From JAHZKN01 sp965250205 (GTDB lineage: Bacteria > Pseudomonadota > Alphaproteobacteria > Rhizobiales > Hyphomicrobiaceae), in the NCBI GenBank assembly GCA_965250205.1, contig CBDFNK010000021.1, forward strand, positions 62,001 through 126,000: a DNA stretch of 64,000 nt. Direction: 5' to 3'. Below, in pieces: positions 1 to 8,869 of the stretch. Numbering within the stretch: the stretch's first letter is position 1; each line of letters opens with the position of its first letter. The position numbers and the translations under genes are program-made. The notes beneath the pieces were generated by a model. It was not told where the DNA came from. It worked only from the letters and a program-made list of their open reading frames with translations, and searched no databases.

Positions 1-1003
1 TCAGTATGTAGAATGGACCACCTGTTGCATGCAGCAGCTTTGTCTTGTCCATGAGAAACTGCATAAACTGCGACTTTGCCACTTTCGTATGCCACAACGC
101 CATTCTGGCAATCAAGATTTTGAGGCGATCATTGAGTGGTACATTCCCATTCTTGATACCCTCTAAGTCAAGATTGTAATCAACTTCGCTATGTCTGGCT
201 ATCGTGGCACGACTTCTTAGCGCACGTTGGACTGAAAAGTAGGTGAAGCTCGTTACGTCAAGGACGCGTTTTCGGGCTATTATGCTCGCGCCGGTTGCCT
301 TAGTGAGTGAGTAAGGCACACCAGTGTCTTTCTTCAAAACCAGATCATAAGGGTCGTCGATGCCTGGGTTCCAGATGCGTGCCATAGTCCTAACGGTCGC
401 ATCCTCAGTCGTGTAGGCCCGACGCATGAGTGCAAATCCCATAGCTTGCCAGGCTTTTAGAAGGTGCTGGCGTTCCTGGATTGTCACAATGTCTTGGGGC
501 AAAGCATCAATAGCACCATGTTCATCGAGCACGATGTGGATGACGCTTGCCACATTTCCAGGCTGGATTTTAACCGCACTAATTTGCTCTGCCGACGGCC
601 GCAGAATAAGTGCCGATGCAATCTGAGAAAAGACAACTGCAGCAGCAATTCCAGCACCTTCAGACGGCCGCAATGTTGCGAAAACACCAATTAGTAATAT
701 GCATATGGCTATTGCAACACAGAGGAAAATACTATTGGTCAAATAGCGACCGAAGTAGAGGTCTGCCATTAATCCAAGAGTAATTACAACAGCCGCGGCT
801 GTAGCGGGCCGCCAGCACAGCAATGGTGCAATCAGCAACCCAAGCGCGCAGGTGATGATGAGTAGTATCAAATATTCAATATCGTTGGGAGCATATCCAC
901 TATAGCTGGCCACCGGGATGGTTAGGCCTGCAATTAGGAAAATACTGGTTGCTCTGCGCTGCCACGGCAATAACCGAGAACCTACCCATTGCTCAATTAT
1001 CAT
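1..1003 (-). CDS. Sulfatase-like (alkaline phosphatase superfamily) membrane protein, C-terminus beyond the window
   Basis: The frame is open from an ATG at 1003 to the left edge (334 codons). It has about five hydrophobic segments (roughly residues 18-36, 42-63, 67-85, 91-109 and 117-134). A soluble part follows that begins with VIHIVLDEHG near residues 154-163, which resembles the first metal-binding strand of sulfatases and phosphoethanolamine or lipoteichoic-acid transferases. Five N-terminal helices plus such a domain is the usual plan of membrane phospho-transferases of that superfamily. The ATG overlaps the stop of the upstream methyltransferase as ATGA, so translation is probably coupled. 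Role in surface glycan modification is inferred. Most of the catalytic domain is outside the window, so the enzyme class is uncertain. Confidence 0.6.
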   Translation of the reverse strand, partial: MIIEQWVGSRLLPWQRRATSIFLIAGLTIPVASYSGYAPNDIEYLILLIITCALGLLIAPLLCWRPATAAAVVITLGLMADLYFGRYLTNSIFLCVAIAICILLIGVFATLRPSEGAGIAAAVVFSQIASALILRPSAEQISAVKIQPGNVASVIHIVLDEHGAIDALPQDIVTIQERQHLLKAWQAMGFALMRRAYTTEDATVRTMARIWNPGIDDPYDLVLKKDTGVPYSLTKATGASIIARKRVLDVTSFTYFSVQRALRSRATIARHSEVDYNLDLEGIKNGNVPLNDRLKILIARMALWHTKVAKSQFMQFLMDKTKLLHATGGPFYIL

Positions 1004-2448
1004 TGCATGCTATTCCGCTCGAACTCAAATAATGTACGTCCGCTTTCTGTTATCGCTTCCGAGTTTACGATTCGAGCCCGTTTTACCAAACACTTCGTGA
1101 AATGCTCCAATGTGTAATCGGGAAAAATATCTTTGCGCATTGAGAGGAGTGTTTGCACCATCGGATCGGACTTCGGCACAAATTCAATAAGTCCGCAACG
1201 TGCACGTTCCACAATCATGGCAACAACCGCGTCAAGTGGAAGATTGCGGCCAATAACGAGGTGATGCACGAGTGCTAGCGCTAGAACCCCATCGCAGGAA
1301 AGACGCTTTAGCAAGGCTGAGCGCTCAACGCCGTTCCAACCTTGCGATGGCGATGGATTGGCAAGGTCGGCATAAAGCGGTAAAAATGGCTGCCGCGTCG
1401 CCTTGGCTTGGCGGAAACAGAGGTTGAGGCTTGGTCTGTCTGAATCGAGCCCTATAGAACGTTTGGTGCCATTCATCAGTGCCACTTCAGACATTTTGCC
1501 AATGTTACAGCCCAAGTCCAAAAGGCAGTTTGGACGAATTTTACGGCTCCATCGTTCAATCACCTCAACCTTCCGTAATTTTTCGCCCGTCTCATAGCTG
1601 TTAGTATGCGCGTAGTCGCACCATGTCTCACCACAGCCAGAGGGTTGAGGTAGTGCCAATATTGAGCGCCGCAGGTGATTGAGTAAATCTTTAAAATGCT
1701 TGCGCGACAGGGGTCGGAGTTTTCTCGACACTGCAACCTTATCACGTTTTGTCTGTTCTCGAACCGTAGCTCGGGCAGGCAGTTCAACGTGCATTAGCGT
1801 TACTGGCTTTAGCCGCCAACGAAACGGCAGCAAGCTAAGCGTTTCGCGGCTGCTGGGACCGCTCAGTGTGCCACGGTAGTGAGCGTTCATTGAGACGGCC
1901 GTTGCGGACTCAATGAGAAGCGGATTGAGAAACTCAGATTGGAATTGAGCGTACCCTTGCCAACGCTCACCTTCAATGTTGGGGATCACCGATAGGGCAT
2001 CGATAAAAATGGGTTTGGTCCCGTCAAACTGGATGTTGAAAGCAGAAGCATCTGATAATGTAAATCCCGCATCAAGAAGCTCCAAATGCACGTCGAGATG
2101 TAAGACCGCAGCATCGCGCAACGCCTCCCAGGGCCACTCGTAGGGGTAGGTAATTGGTGCGATACACTCATGCTCAAGTACCACGGCGCCAGGGTCGAGT
2201 TTTTCCGCTATTTCGTCGGGAATGTCTGAGGAGCGTAACTGCTGGGTGTCTACCATTGCGCGCCGCTCAGCTAACGCATTCAAAACTCCGCTATCCAACA
2301 CACGCTTAAACACTGGCGCATGGAGCGGGGAGACAATTCGGAACACTCGGTTTTCTAGCTTGATGACCCGACCAGCTGGATCTCGAAATGAAGCTGGATC
2401 CCACAACATTCCGCCTTTACTCATTTCTTGGCTCAGAATCTTTTCCAC
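1000..2448 (-). CDS. NoeA-like protein: kinase-like N-terminal region fused to a SAM methyltransferase
   Basis: 482 residues. The C-terminal half carries a Rossmann methyltransferase motif I, LLDLGCNIG, at about 309-317, followed by an acidic motif near GLDSD. The N-terminal half contains DASAFNIQF and PIFID (about 133-150), which look like a degenerate kinase catalytic loop and metal-binding motif. This arrangement is known from nodulation protein NoeA and relatives, whose substrate is not established. The gene overlaps the small YLDPG protein gene upstream by 32 bases and the sulfatase-like gene downstream by 4, so the three form one unit. Methylation of a surface saccharide is the likely role, by inference from the neighbourhood. 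Confidence 0.65.
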   Translation of the reverse strand: MEKILSQEMSKGGMLWDPASFRDPAGRVIKLENRVFRIVSPLHAPVFKRVLDSGVLNALAERRAMVDTQQLRSSDIPDEIAEKLDPGAVVLEHECIAPITYPYEWPWEALRDAAVLHLDVHLELLDAGFTLSDASAFNIQFDGTKPIFIDALSVIPNIEGERWQGYAQFQSEFLNPLLIESATAVSMNAHYRGTLSGPSSRETLSLLPFRWRLKPVTLMHVELPARATVREQTKRDKVAVSRKLRPLSRKHFKDLLNHLRRSILALPQPSGCGETWCDYAHTNSYETGEKLRKVEVIERWSRKIRPNCLLDLGCNIGKMSEVALMNGTKRSIGLDSDRPSLNLCFRQAKATRQPFLPLYADLANPSPSQGWNGVERSALLKRLSCDGVLALALVHHLVIGRNLPLDAVVAMIVERARCGLIEFVPKSDPMVQTLLSMRKDIFPDYTLEHFTKCLVKRARIVNSEAITESGRTLFEFERNSMQ

Positions 2449-2695
2449 TTTTCTCGATAGTATTCACACTACGTCCAATCAATCGATTCCATAGTTGGCG
2501 TAGCTTAACGCGCAAGATAAACAGCGCCGAAGATAGTGCAGCAATGCCAGCAATAATACCTTGCACCAACATACTGCCGACGCCCGGATCGAGATAGGCC
2601 AACGCAGGCTGTGGAATGAGACAAAGAAACACTCCAAGAGTAACTGAAGCGCGGGCGGCTCGCCGGCACGATGGTGGGCTACTAAATCTCTGCAT
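2417..2695 (-). CDS. Small YLDPG-motif membrane protein
   Basis: 92 residues from an ATG at 2695. An in-frame start farther upstream (2827) is possible but adds residues without a signal-like character. The N-terminus is a plausible signal peptide (basic RRAARAS, hydrophobic core, ALA-Y cleavage-like site). The mature part begins with YLDPGVGSM, followed by one hydrophobic segment (about 43-60) and a basic cytoplasmic-looking tail. Small proteins starting YLDPG(T/V)GS recur beside sulfatase and methyltransferase genes in alphaproteobacterial polysaccharide loci, but no function is known. The gene overlaps the NoeA-like gene, suggesting a shared transcript and possibly a complex in the inner membrane. 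Confidence 0.6.
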   Translation of the reverse strand: MQRFSSPPSCRRAARASVTLGVFLCLIPQPALAYLDPGVGSMLVQGIIAGIAALSSALFILRVKLRQLWNRLIGRSVNTIEKSGKDSEPRNE

Positions 2696-2845
2696 TAATC
2701 CTCCCGGTCGCAAGAAATACTCTGATCTATATGACACGTTCCAGGATAGATTACACAAATGCGAGACCGTGCCCTTCTCCACAAAGTGAAAACTATCCAT
2801 TTTCCAAGTGTACAAAAAAAATAGCAATCTAACATCACGCAGGTA

Positions 2846-2976
2846 CTAGAGCGTCGAGCCTTTTGTTGTGCTCAGTGAAGCTATTTGCGCGACGCTCTAT
2901 CTCAGCGCTCTATCCCATGATTGGCAATCAACTGATCTGCTCAAAGTCGAGCCCAACGTTTCGCAGGTTGATCTAG
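2846..2976 (+). repeat. Type A dispersed repeat, full copy
   Basis: A 131-bp element with CTAGA at one end and TCTAG at the other. It matches 21735-21868 along its whole length (roughly 85% by eye). A shortened inverted copy is at 50838-50942 and a fragment at 14323-14363. Internal short palindromes built on AGAGC/GCTCT suggest a folded RNA or DNA. It sits in the roughly 500-bp gap between the YLDPG gene and the TylF-like gene. Nothing else recognisable is in this gap, and the plus-strand reading frame across the repeat is not a gene. Confidence 0.8.
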
Positions 2977-3200
2977 TGAATATTTATGATATTCACATAT
3001 ATCCTTCATGCGCATCTTATGGATCGGATAAGAACGATATAAATCGCGGCATTTTCAAGTCTATTTTTATTTTATGTTATTGGTCGTTCACTTGCAAGCG
3101 CCCTAGACATGCATGCAAGGTAAATCAATCCCTTTAAACGCAGCCTAAGCCTTTTTTTAGGTCCGCAATTAAGTGGCTTGCGCGATAGCGCGTTACAAAA

Positions 3201-3962
3201 TTACTCTATGACTGCGTATCCGATATACGGATCAAACGGTAGCCGCCGCAACCGAAACCTGTATTTGTTAAGAACCTCCAGCATTGCCCGTGTCTCACCA
3301 GGCCACAATGGATTATCCAATTCATCGAACGCAACGATCGCGCCTTTCGGCATCCGGGGAAGAAAGTGATCAAGCGCCACCTTGGTGCCTTCATAAAGAT
3401 CAAAATCTAGAAACAACAAAGAAACCAAAACGTGAGGCTCTTGTTCAATAAATTTAGGAATGGTTTCGGCTGCATCTCCTTTGATCAGTTTGATCTTGGG
3501 AATGTGTCCAATAAAGCGCGTTGAATCATGAATTTGTGCAAGCTGCATAATTTCATCGTAGCTATTGGCCGATAAATCACCGGCCTTGACGTGTCCGCTA
3601 GAAGCGGCGCGGTCCTGTTCGTTTAGCTCAGGGAAACCCTGAAATGTATCGAAACCGTAAATACGCCGTGTCAGGTTTACCGGCTCCAGGATCGCCGACA
3701 ATTTGGCCCAGGTCATAATACCAAAACCTTGGTTGACCCCGCATTCAACGATTGATCCTTTAACCTCAAGAACTTGCTTGAAAATCTCGTATAGAGCCAG
3801 GAAACGAGTCAGGTTCTGCCGCCTCACATACTTGGGAAAATTTTCCATTTTCTTTTCCCACGAAAGTGGGCTGGCATTAAAAGCCGCTTCATTGCGACTG
3901 CCTTCGAGTTGCTCGTCGTTCGTGCGGAAACCAGCAGAAACATTGGGGGAGTTAGTAGTCAT
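3201..3962 (-). CDS. TylF/MycF-family O-methyltransferase
   Basis: 253 residues. The SAM-binding motif VECGVNQGFG is at about 72-81. YGFDTFQGFP is at about 102-111. The acidic metal-binding segments FLDFDLYEGT (about 184-193) and FDELDNP (about 212-218) are typical of macrocin-type sugar O-methyltransferases. The start has an AAGGAAG ribosome site a few bases upstream. The gene follows the DegT aminotransferase by 37 bases on the same strand, so it probably acts on the same nucleotide sugar or finished glycan. Family is clear; the sugar position methylated cannot be read from sequence. Confidence 0.8.
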   Translation of the reverse strand: MTTNSPNVSAGFRTNDEQLEGSRNEAAFNASPLSWEKKMENFPKYVRRQNLTRFLALYEIFKQVLEVKGSIVECGVNQGFGIMTWAKLSAILEPVNLTRRIYGFDTFQGFPELNEQDRAASSGHVKAGDLSANSYDEIMQLAQIHDSTRFIGHIPKIKLIKGDAAETIPKFIEQEPHVLVSLLFLDFDLYEGTKVALDHFLPRMPKGAIVAFDELDNPLWPGETRAMLEVLNKYRFRLRRLPFDPYIGYAVIE

Positions 3963-3999
3963 AGCATCTTCCTTGGCACTAATTCATGCATGTGTGTAG

Positions 4000-5142
4000 C
4001 TATCGACGATAAAAGTTATGTATGACACTACAGATGTATGCGACAGCATCATCATTGACAGAAATGTTCATTGGAAGCAGCATAAATCTCTTCGTCATAG
4101 CCTCTGTGTATGGCACGTCTGCGTTCATTCCAAGTGCATCAAACTGATGAAGCGTTTGGCCGCCCCATTGTAGAATGGTACCGATGCCATGTTCTTGTAG
4201 AAAAAGTCGAAGACTGTCGCGGTCGTTAGCCTCAATTTCATAGTTTTGATAAATATCAAGATGGTCGCCTTCGTCATTTGGCCCTGGCGGCAGCTGGAGA
4301 TGTTCAATTCCAGCGAGATGCTCATGGTACCCGCGTGCGATCTCGCGCCTACGTTCAATTTCTTGGTCGTAATTGCGCAATCTAATGTTTAAGAATGCAG
4401 CCTGCAGGTTGTCCAAACGGGAGTTGTACCCCCACAGCTCAGCCTTGCCGGACGAGCCTCGCCCGTGATCGCGCATGAGTTTGGCTGCTGCGGCGACATT
4501 ATCATCGTTGGTTATCAGTGCACCGCCATCGCCGAAGCAGCCCAGCGTCTTGGATGGATAAAAAGAGAACGCGCCAACTGCACCAAAGCTACCTGCTTGA
4601 CGACCTTTGAATGTTGCACCAAGTGCCTGACAACTATCCTCTACGATTTTAAGCCCATTCGACTCAGCGAGTTCCAGAATCTGGTCCATATTCGCCACGC
4701 GACCGTTGAGTTGCACTGGCATAATCGCCTTGGTTTTTGGTGTGATCAAACGTGCGACGCTAGCAGCGTCGATAAGATGATCTTGGCCAATGTCGGCCAA
4801 CACCGGTTGTGCCCCAGCATGGTGGATTGCCGCCGCGCTGGCCACAAACGTGTGCGCAGGCAAAATAACTTCGTCGCCCCGACCAATGCCTGCCGCCCTT
4901 AGGCCGATTAGCAAAGCCATTGTGCCGTCAGCCAATCCGATCGCGTATTTGGTGCCAGTGTACTCCGCCAGCGACGCTTCGAAGTCGGTGAGATCCTGTT
5001 GCATGATGAAGGCGCCACGTTCTCCAACGCTGCAAAACGCCTCTTGGTATTCCGTCTCGTACTGACGGTAAAGAGCGCCGTAATCGAAGAACGGAATCTT
5101 CATATTCGAGCTGACAGACATTATTACAGATCCTTTGGTCAC
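4000..5142 (-). CDS. DegT/DnrJ/EryC1/StrS-family sugar aminotransferase
   Basis: 380 residues from a GTG at 5142, which overlaps the upstream stop as GTGA. An ATG at 5121 is an alternative start. PLP-dependent fold type I: the Schiff-base lysine lies in FYPSKTLG (about residue 198), and the aspartate motif is VEDSCQALG (about 167-175). These enzymes transaminate keto-sugar nucleotides to amino sugars in O-antigen, capsule and antibiotic pathways. It lies between a methyltransferase and the TylF-like methyltransferase, suggesting a locally made amino-methyl sugar. No sugar dehydratase or epimerase is in the window to identify the substrate. Confidence 0.85.
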   Translation of the reverse strand: MTKGSVIMSVSSNMKIPFFDYGALYRQYETEYQEAFCSVGERGAFIMQQDLTDFEASLAEYTGTKYAIGLADGTMALLIGLRAAGIGRGDEVILPAHTFVASAAAIHHAGAQPVLADIGQDHLIDAASVARLITPKTKAIMPVQLNGRVANMDQILELAESNGLKIVEDSCQALGATFKGRQAGSFGAVGAFSFYPSKTLGCFGDGGALITNDDNVAAAAKLMRDHGRGSSGKAELWGYNSRLDNLQAAFLNIRLRNYDQEIERRREIARGYHEHLAGIEHLQLPPGPNDEGDHLDIYQNYEIEANDRDSLRLFLQEHGIGTILQWGGQTLHQFDALGMNADVPYTEAMTKRFMLLPMNISVNDDAVAYICSVIHNFYRR

Positions 5143-5939
5143 AAGAGTGTTGCCTTGACATAGATCACTCTATGGTGACGGTCGGCTGCATCGTTGGCGA
5201 GCGGAGTTGGCGGCTGAAAAGTAGTTACGTCGTCTGTAAGTTCAGCTGGCATTTTTACAAGTTTGCCGAAGGCTAGCCTTTTCAATAGCTTTTTTCCATT
5301 CATCGTACGCGGCATGAAGCCGCTAGCAACGAGCGCGCGCTTAACCGGCTTTAGGACGCGGATCCAAGGGGTGTCTTTTGAATAGGGCCAGTAACCGAAA
5401 AACTCTGCCTCGAATCCATGTTGAGAGAATAGTTCGGCCAATGCCCCAATGCCCCAATTCTTTTCAGAAAATGGACTCTCATTAAAGTCTGGCGCGTCCT
5501 TATTGGCCGTTGTTAGCAGAACCAAACCATTGCTACGAAGAACGCGTCGGCACTCCGCAACAAAGTCTTCCGGATTGGGTAGGTAATAAAGCGCCTCGAA
5601 CATGATCACCACGTCTAGAGACTCATCGTGTAGTGGCAGAGAGTGTGCATCGATATGTGACACGTCAATGCGATCGCCATAAGTCTCTTTGACTTTGGCC
5701 ACCAGTGAAGGCGTGATATCTCCGGCACGAATTGAGCGAGCGGACTTCTCGAGCATGCCAAGTCCAACACCACTACCGCAGGCAACCTCAAGAATATCTT
5801 TACCGGCACCTAGTCTGGTAGCCCACCTATACCGATGCTCGGCACTCGCAACCTGCTGGGGAGAGACGGCATCACCCGCCAACTCGGTGACTGTCGTAAA
5901 ATCCGCTGTTGCAACACTGTCACTTTTTACTTCTGACAT
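5139..5939 (-). CDS. Class I SAM-dependent methyltransferase (Methyltransf_11 type)
   Basis: 266 residues. Motif I is ILEVACGSGVG (about 49-58). An acidic residue at the end of strand two, and VVIMFEALYYLPNPEDFV as the motif IV region, fit the ubiE-like Methyltransf_11 family. The C-terminus ends with a short strand-forming segment. It overlaps the aminotransferase start. Its own start lies only 2 bases from a perfect triple 15-bp tandem repeat, so the ribosome-binding region is built from repeat sequence. A small-molecule or glycan substrate is inferred from the neighbours. Confidence 0.75.
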   Translation of the reverse strand: MSEVKSDSVATADFTTVTELAGDAVSPQQVASAEHRYRWATRLGAGKDILEVACGSGVGLGMLEKSARSIRAGDITPSLVAKVKETYGDRIDVSHIDAHSLPLHDESLDVVIMFEALYYLPNPEDFVAECRRVLRSNGLVLLTTANKDAPDFNESPFSEKNWGIGALAELFSQHGFEAEFFGYWPYSKDTPWIRVLKPVKRALVASGFMPRTMNGKKLLKRLAFGKLVKMPAELTDDVTTFQPPTPLANDAADRHHRVIYVKATLL

Positions 5940-5941
5940 CT

Positions 5942-5986
5942 TATCGTGACTACTTCTATCGTGACTACTTCTATCGTGACTACTTC
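5942..5986 (+). repeat. Three perfect 15-bp tandem repeats
   Basis: TATCGTGACTACTTC is repeated three times without mismatch directly upstream of the methyltransferase that starts at 5939. Read on the minus strand, each unit contains GAAGTAGTCACGATA, so copy number changes would move or duplicate the leader just before the start codon. Confidence 0.95.
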
Positions 5987-6069
5987 CCGATTTCTTTTCG
6001 AACGACGTTGCGCACCACGTTTCTTATTGGCCCATTTTAAGCGTACGACTGGCTCAAAGAGATAATATA

Positions 6070-6933
6070 CTATTTGTCGTTTCGGATAAGTTCGAATGTA
6101 AAAATCCATGCCATCCGCTGAAGTAAGGGTATTTTGGTACACACGGCATCAAGACCATGCAACACAGGCGCCAGCGGCCCCACATGAGGCGCAGCAATAC
6201 CAAAAACGTGCCAGTACTTGAGCTCTCCCAAATCAAAAAAGTGTTTGGCGAATTCCACATCCTTTAGGCTCAGGATATGAGCCTTTTCCCAATCCGTGCG
6301 CATTTCAGGCGTGCGCATTCGATAGAGCTTGATTGCCGGATTGTAGTCTAACGCCTCTATCGCCAAAATCCGTCCACCTGGCCGCAAAATGCGCCGCAAT
6401 TCTGGAAACGCATATGAAAGGTCAAGGTGATGCAACATGCCAGAACAAATTACTGTGTCGACGGAGGCATCGGGTAGTTTGGTATTTTCGCAGTCCGCTT
6501 GAAAAAACAAAGTATTCTCTGACACACTTGCTGCTTTTGCGTCTCCACGGGCGTTGTCGACTGAGATCGGAGATAAATCAAGCCCAAGTGCGAGCGATGC
6601 ACCTGCCTTAGCTGCAGCAATAGCGTTCTCTCCATTGCCGCACGCATAGTCTAGAAAAACTGAATCACATGCAAACCTCGAGATCCAATCACGCGTATAT
6701 TTTCGCGACGCCTCGGTTGCTACGTAATACTTTCGGTTCCCATAGAATTTCTCATAGGTATCCTGGTCAAGATTTTCGTCTTCATCTAACTTGCCCCGAT
6801 CACGATGTTCGTCATGAAACTCAAGCTCTTTGCGCTTTCGATCATTCAGGTCTTCCAACCATTGCTCTTCGCTTATGCGGCTGATTGCCTCTACTTCCTC
6901 ACGAAGTTCAGCGACGCGCTGTGAAACGTTCAT
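6070..6933 (-). CDS. Class I SAM-dependent methyltransferase
   Basis: 287 residues. A charged, probably coiled N-terminus (about 1-50, rich in E, R, K, D) precedes motif I FLDYACGNGEN (about 93-103), GLDLSP (motif II), and VDTVICSGMLHHLD (motif IV). The C-terminal third is unlike the core fold and may bind the acceptor. It is the first gene of the minus-strand set 6933-3201, with a 450-bp non-coding region before it that could hold the promoter. Fourth methyltransferase of the locus; a polysaccharide or lipid-linked sugar is the likely substrate, by inference. Confidence 0.75.
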   Translation of the reverse strand: MNVSQRVAELREEVEAISRISEEQWLEDLNDRKRKELEFHDEHRDRGKLDEDENLDQDTYEKFYGNRKYYVATEASRKYTRDWISRFACDSVFLDYACGNGENAIAAAKAGASLALGLDLSPISVDNARGDAKAASVSENTLFFQADCENTKLPDASVDTVICSGMLHHLDLSYAFPELRRILRPGGRILAIEALDYNPAIKLYRMRTPEMRTDWEKAHILSLKDVEFAKHFFDLGELKYWHVFGIAAPHVGPLAPVLHGLDAVCTKIPLLQRMAWIFTFELIRNDK

Positions 6934-7390
6934 ATTACTGCGACTCGATTTTTTTGTGGGATTTGAAAAATTGACCTGAAGCTGGCCAGTGTATTTAGTC
7001 AGGTTGTTTTCATAACTTTCATCTCAGACATAATTTTTTCAAGTTTATGTTCATACGAAGAGCTGCCCTTCCCTGAACTTTTTGCAACATTCTCAGATGT
7101 ACTACATCTATACTACAACAACGCTTCAAGGTGTGGCGTCCCCCTAACACACAACGGTTAGAGGTTCCAGAAAACACATGTTCTAAACTGGAATAGAGTG
7201 TCAAGCTCAAATGATGTCAATTCTGCACAAAAGATAAAAACAGCCTTCTCGTCTTGTAGCCCGTGATGTTCACATTTGTTGTAATTATACAGCGTGCACC
7301 CAAATTATATCTCACCTCAAGCTGACTATGACAAACCAATGAAATGGGCTTAATTAGATAAGCCAATGCATCATTCATGAAATGCATCAT
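6934..7390. other. Non-coding gap
   Basis: About 450 AT-rich bases with no convincing reading frame or RNA gene. The minus-strand promoter for the methyltransferase/aminotransferase genes probably lies here, but no clear -35/-10 pair is evident. Confidence 0.6.
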
Positions 7391-7396
7391 TCATGA
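7365..7396 (+). repeat. 16-bp perfect tandem duplication at a stop codon
   Basis: AATGCATCATTCATGA occurs twice in tandem. The second copy contains the TGA stop (minus strand) of the membrane protein that ends at 7391. Confidence 0.9.
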
Positions 7397-8821
7397 TTTG
7401 TGTGGTGTATGCCCACTCGCGCGCAACCAGCGTGAAAGTAGATCCATGCAATAAATGAGGGCCAAGCTGCCGCATATCATCAACCACGACGTGGCATTAA
7501 ATGCATTGCCATAGAACAAAAATAGGACGCCAAATAAACTGATGACCTGTAGTGACAGGGGCGCCTGAGACGCAAATACAAACCGGTCGAGCAGAAAAAG
7601 CGTGAGAGCAATAAGGGCTGCATAAAACGGCACATATAAATGCCCGCCATTGCGCCATAGATCCCCAATGAACGTGACAGGAAAGGCGTCATGATATTTT
7701 TTCTTCCCCGTCTCAAGCGAGCCAACAAAGCGGCCATAGCCAAGTAGCGAGAAAATCCGTGTGGCTGACCAGTGTTTATATTCACCGGGGCCGTAACTCT
7801 CGACGGCATAAAGTGTCATTGCAACGGGAGATAACAAGATACGGTCAATTAGCGACGATACAGCATAGCCTATGTATGACGGTTGGCTTGGCGCTGAGGC
7901 TGCGGGTTTGTCAGGTTCTACGACAATGGCTGATTCCTGCGCCGTAGCTGCGGGTTTTCCAGCTGTAACGGGTTTGCTCTCCAGACGTCCGGCTATCTCG
8001 AAGTTTCTCGTAAACCGAAGCTCATGAAACTCTCCGTATTGAATATTCTTAAAAGTCACTATGACGAAGACAATGCCAATGAGGTTAAGATAGAGGTATT
8101 TGTTCTTGAGCGCTGAGAGGCCGTATGTCAGCAGAATTCCTGCCATGATCATTGCGAAATAGAACACGGGGACGGCACGGTCGAGGGTTGAGAAAACGAA
8201 CAGCGAAACAATAAAGAGCAGTGCAAATCCAATCTGCCTTCGCCGATGCACAATTGCAGGCCCAAAAAAAAATTCAATTAGGCAATACGGGGCGGCTAAT
8301 CTACGTGCCGCCTCAAACAGAGTTTGGGCCCAAATCGGCATAAAACTGGTGGAAAGACGAATTTCGGCATCTGTCCATTGAGTCGAATATCCATCAGTGA
8401 ACATTAGCCTAAAAAGTTCAACCGACGCAGTTGTTGGAACAAAAGCAACTAACGCAACTGCGCCAGCCACCATAACACTAAACATCGCCCACCAAATGCC
8501 CACGCGAACAGTCTGGTCGACATTGGACTTTTTCTTACCTTTGAAACCGAAGATGTAACAAAGCAGAGCGTAGGTCACAGTAACGATTATTGAAACGCGG
8601 AGCATGAGGTCCAAGGCGACAGCGGCTGCAGGATTCGTCGACATACTCCACATCATCCCGACAGCAAAAAGAAGCAGCAATGTCATAAAAACCAAAATCG
8701 CGCGGGGGTGCCTAAAACTTCCACTAAAAATTCTATAGCCAGCGTTGAGGGCTCGCGTCGAATGCATGACCAGAAAATGACCCAATCCAGTGTCAGGATC
8801 ACTTTCGCCACGTCGCCTCAT
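7391..8821 (-). CDS. Polytopic membrane protein, possible polysaccharide polymerase
   Basis: 476 residues with about ten hydrophobic segments, a soluble loop of about 60 residues rich in Pro and Ala (around residues 285-330), and a short basic C-terminus. I do not recognise a family motif. Size, topology, a large mid-protein loop and position next to an O-antigen ligase-like gene fit a Wzy-type polymerase, which are very divergent; this is inference. ATG at 8821 lacks a strong ribosome site; the ATG at codon 19 is an alternative. The stop codon lies in a tandem duplication. Confidence 0.5.
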   Translation of the reverse strand: MRRRGESDPDTGLGHFLVMHSTRALNAGYRIFSGSFRHPRAILVFMTLLLLFAVGMMWSMSTNPAAAVALDLMLRVSIIVTVTYALLCYIFGFKGKKKSNVDQTVRVGIWWAMFSVMVAGAVALVAFVPTTASVELFRLMFTDGYSTQWTDAEIRLSTSFMPIWAQTLFEAARRLAAPYCLIEFFFGPAIVHRRRQIGFALLFIVSLFVFSTLDRAVPVFYFAMIMAGILLTYGLSALKNKYLYLNLIGIVFVIVTFKNIQYGEFHELRFTRNFEIAGRLESKPVTAGKPAATAQESAIVVEPDKPAASAPSQPSYIGYAVSSLIDRILLSPVAMTLYAVESYGPGEYKHWSATRIFSLLGYGRFVGSLETGKKKYHDAFPVTFIGDLWRNGGHLYVPFYAALIALTLFLLDRFVFASQAPLSLQVISLFGVLFLFYGNAFNATSWLMICGSLALIYCMDLLSRWLRASGHTPHKS

Positions 8822-8869
8822 AAGCCAAACCTCATTTACAAGCTGATTTTCCGACCAAGCCGAAATACT

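Noticed and set aside
2868..3137. 89-codon plus-strand frame
   Set aside because: Begins inside a type A repeat and has no homology or ribosome site.
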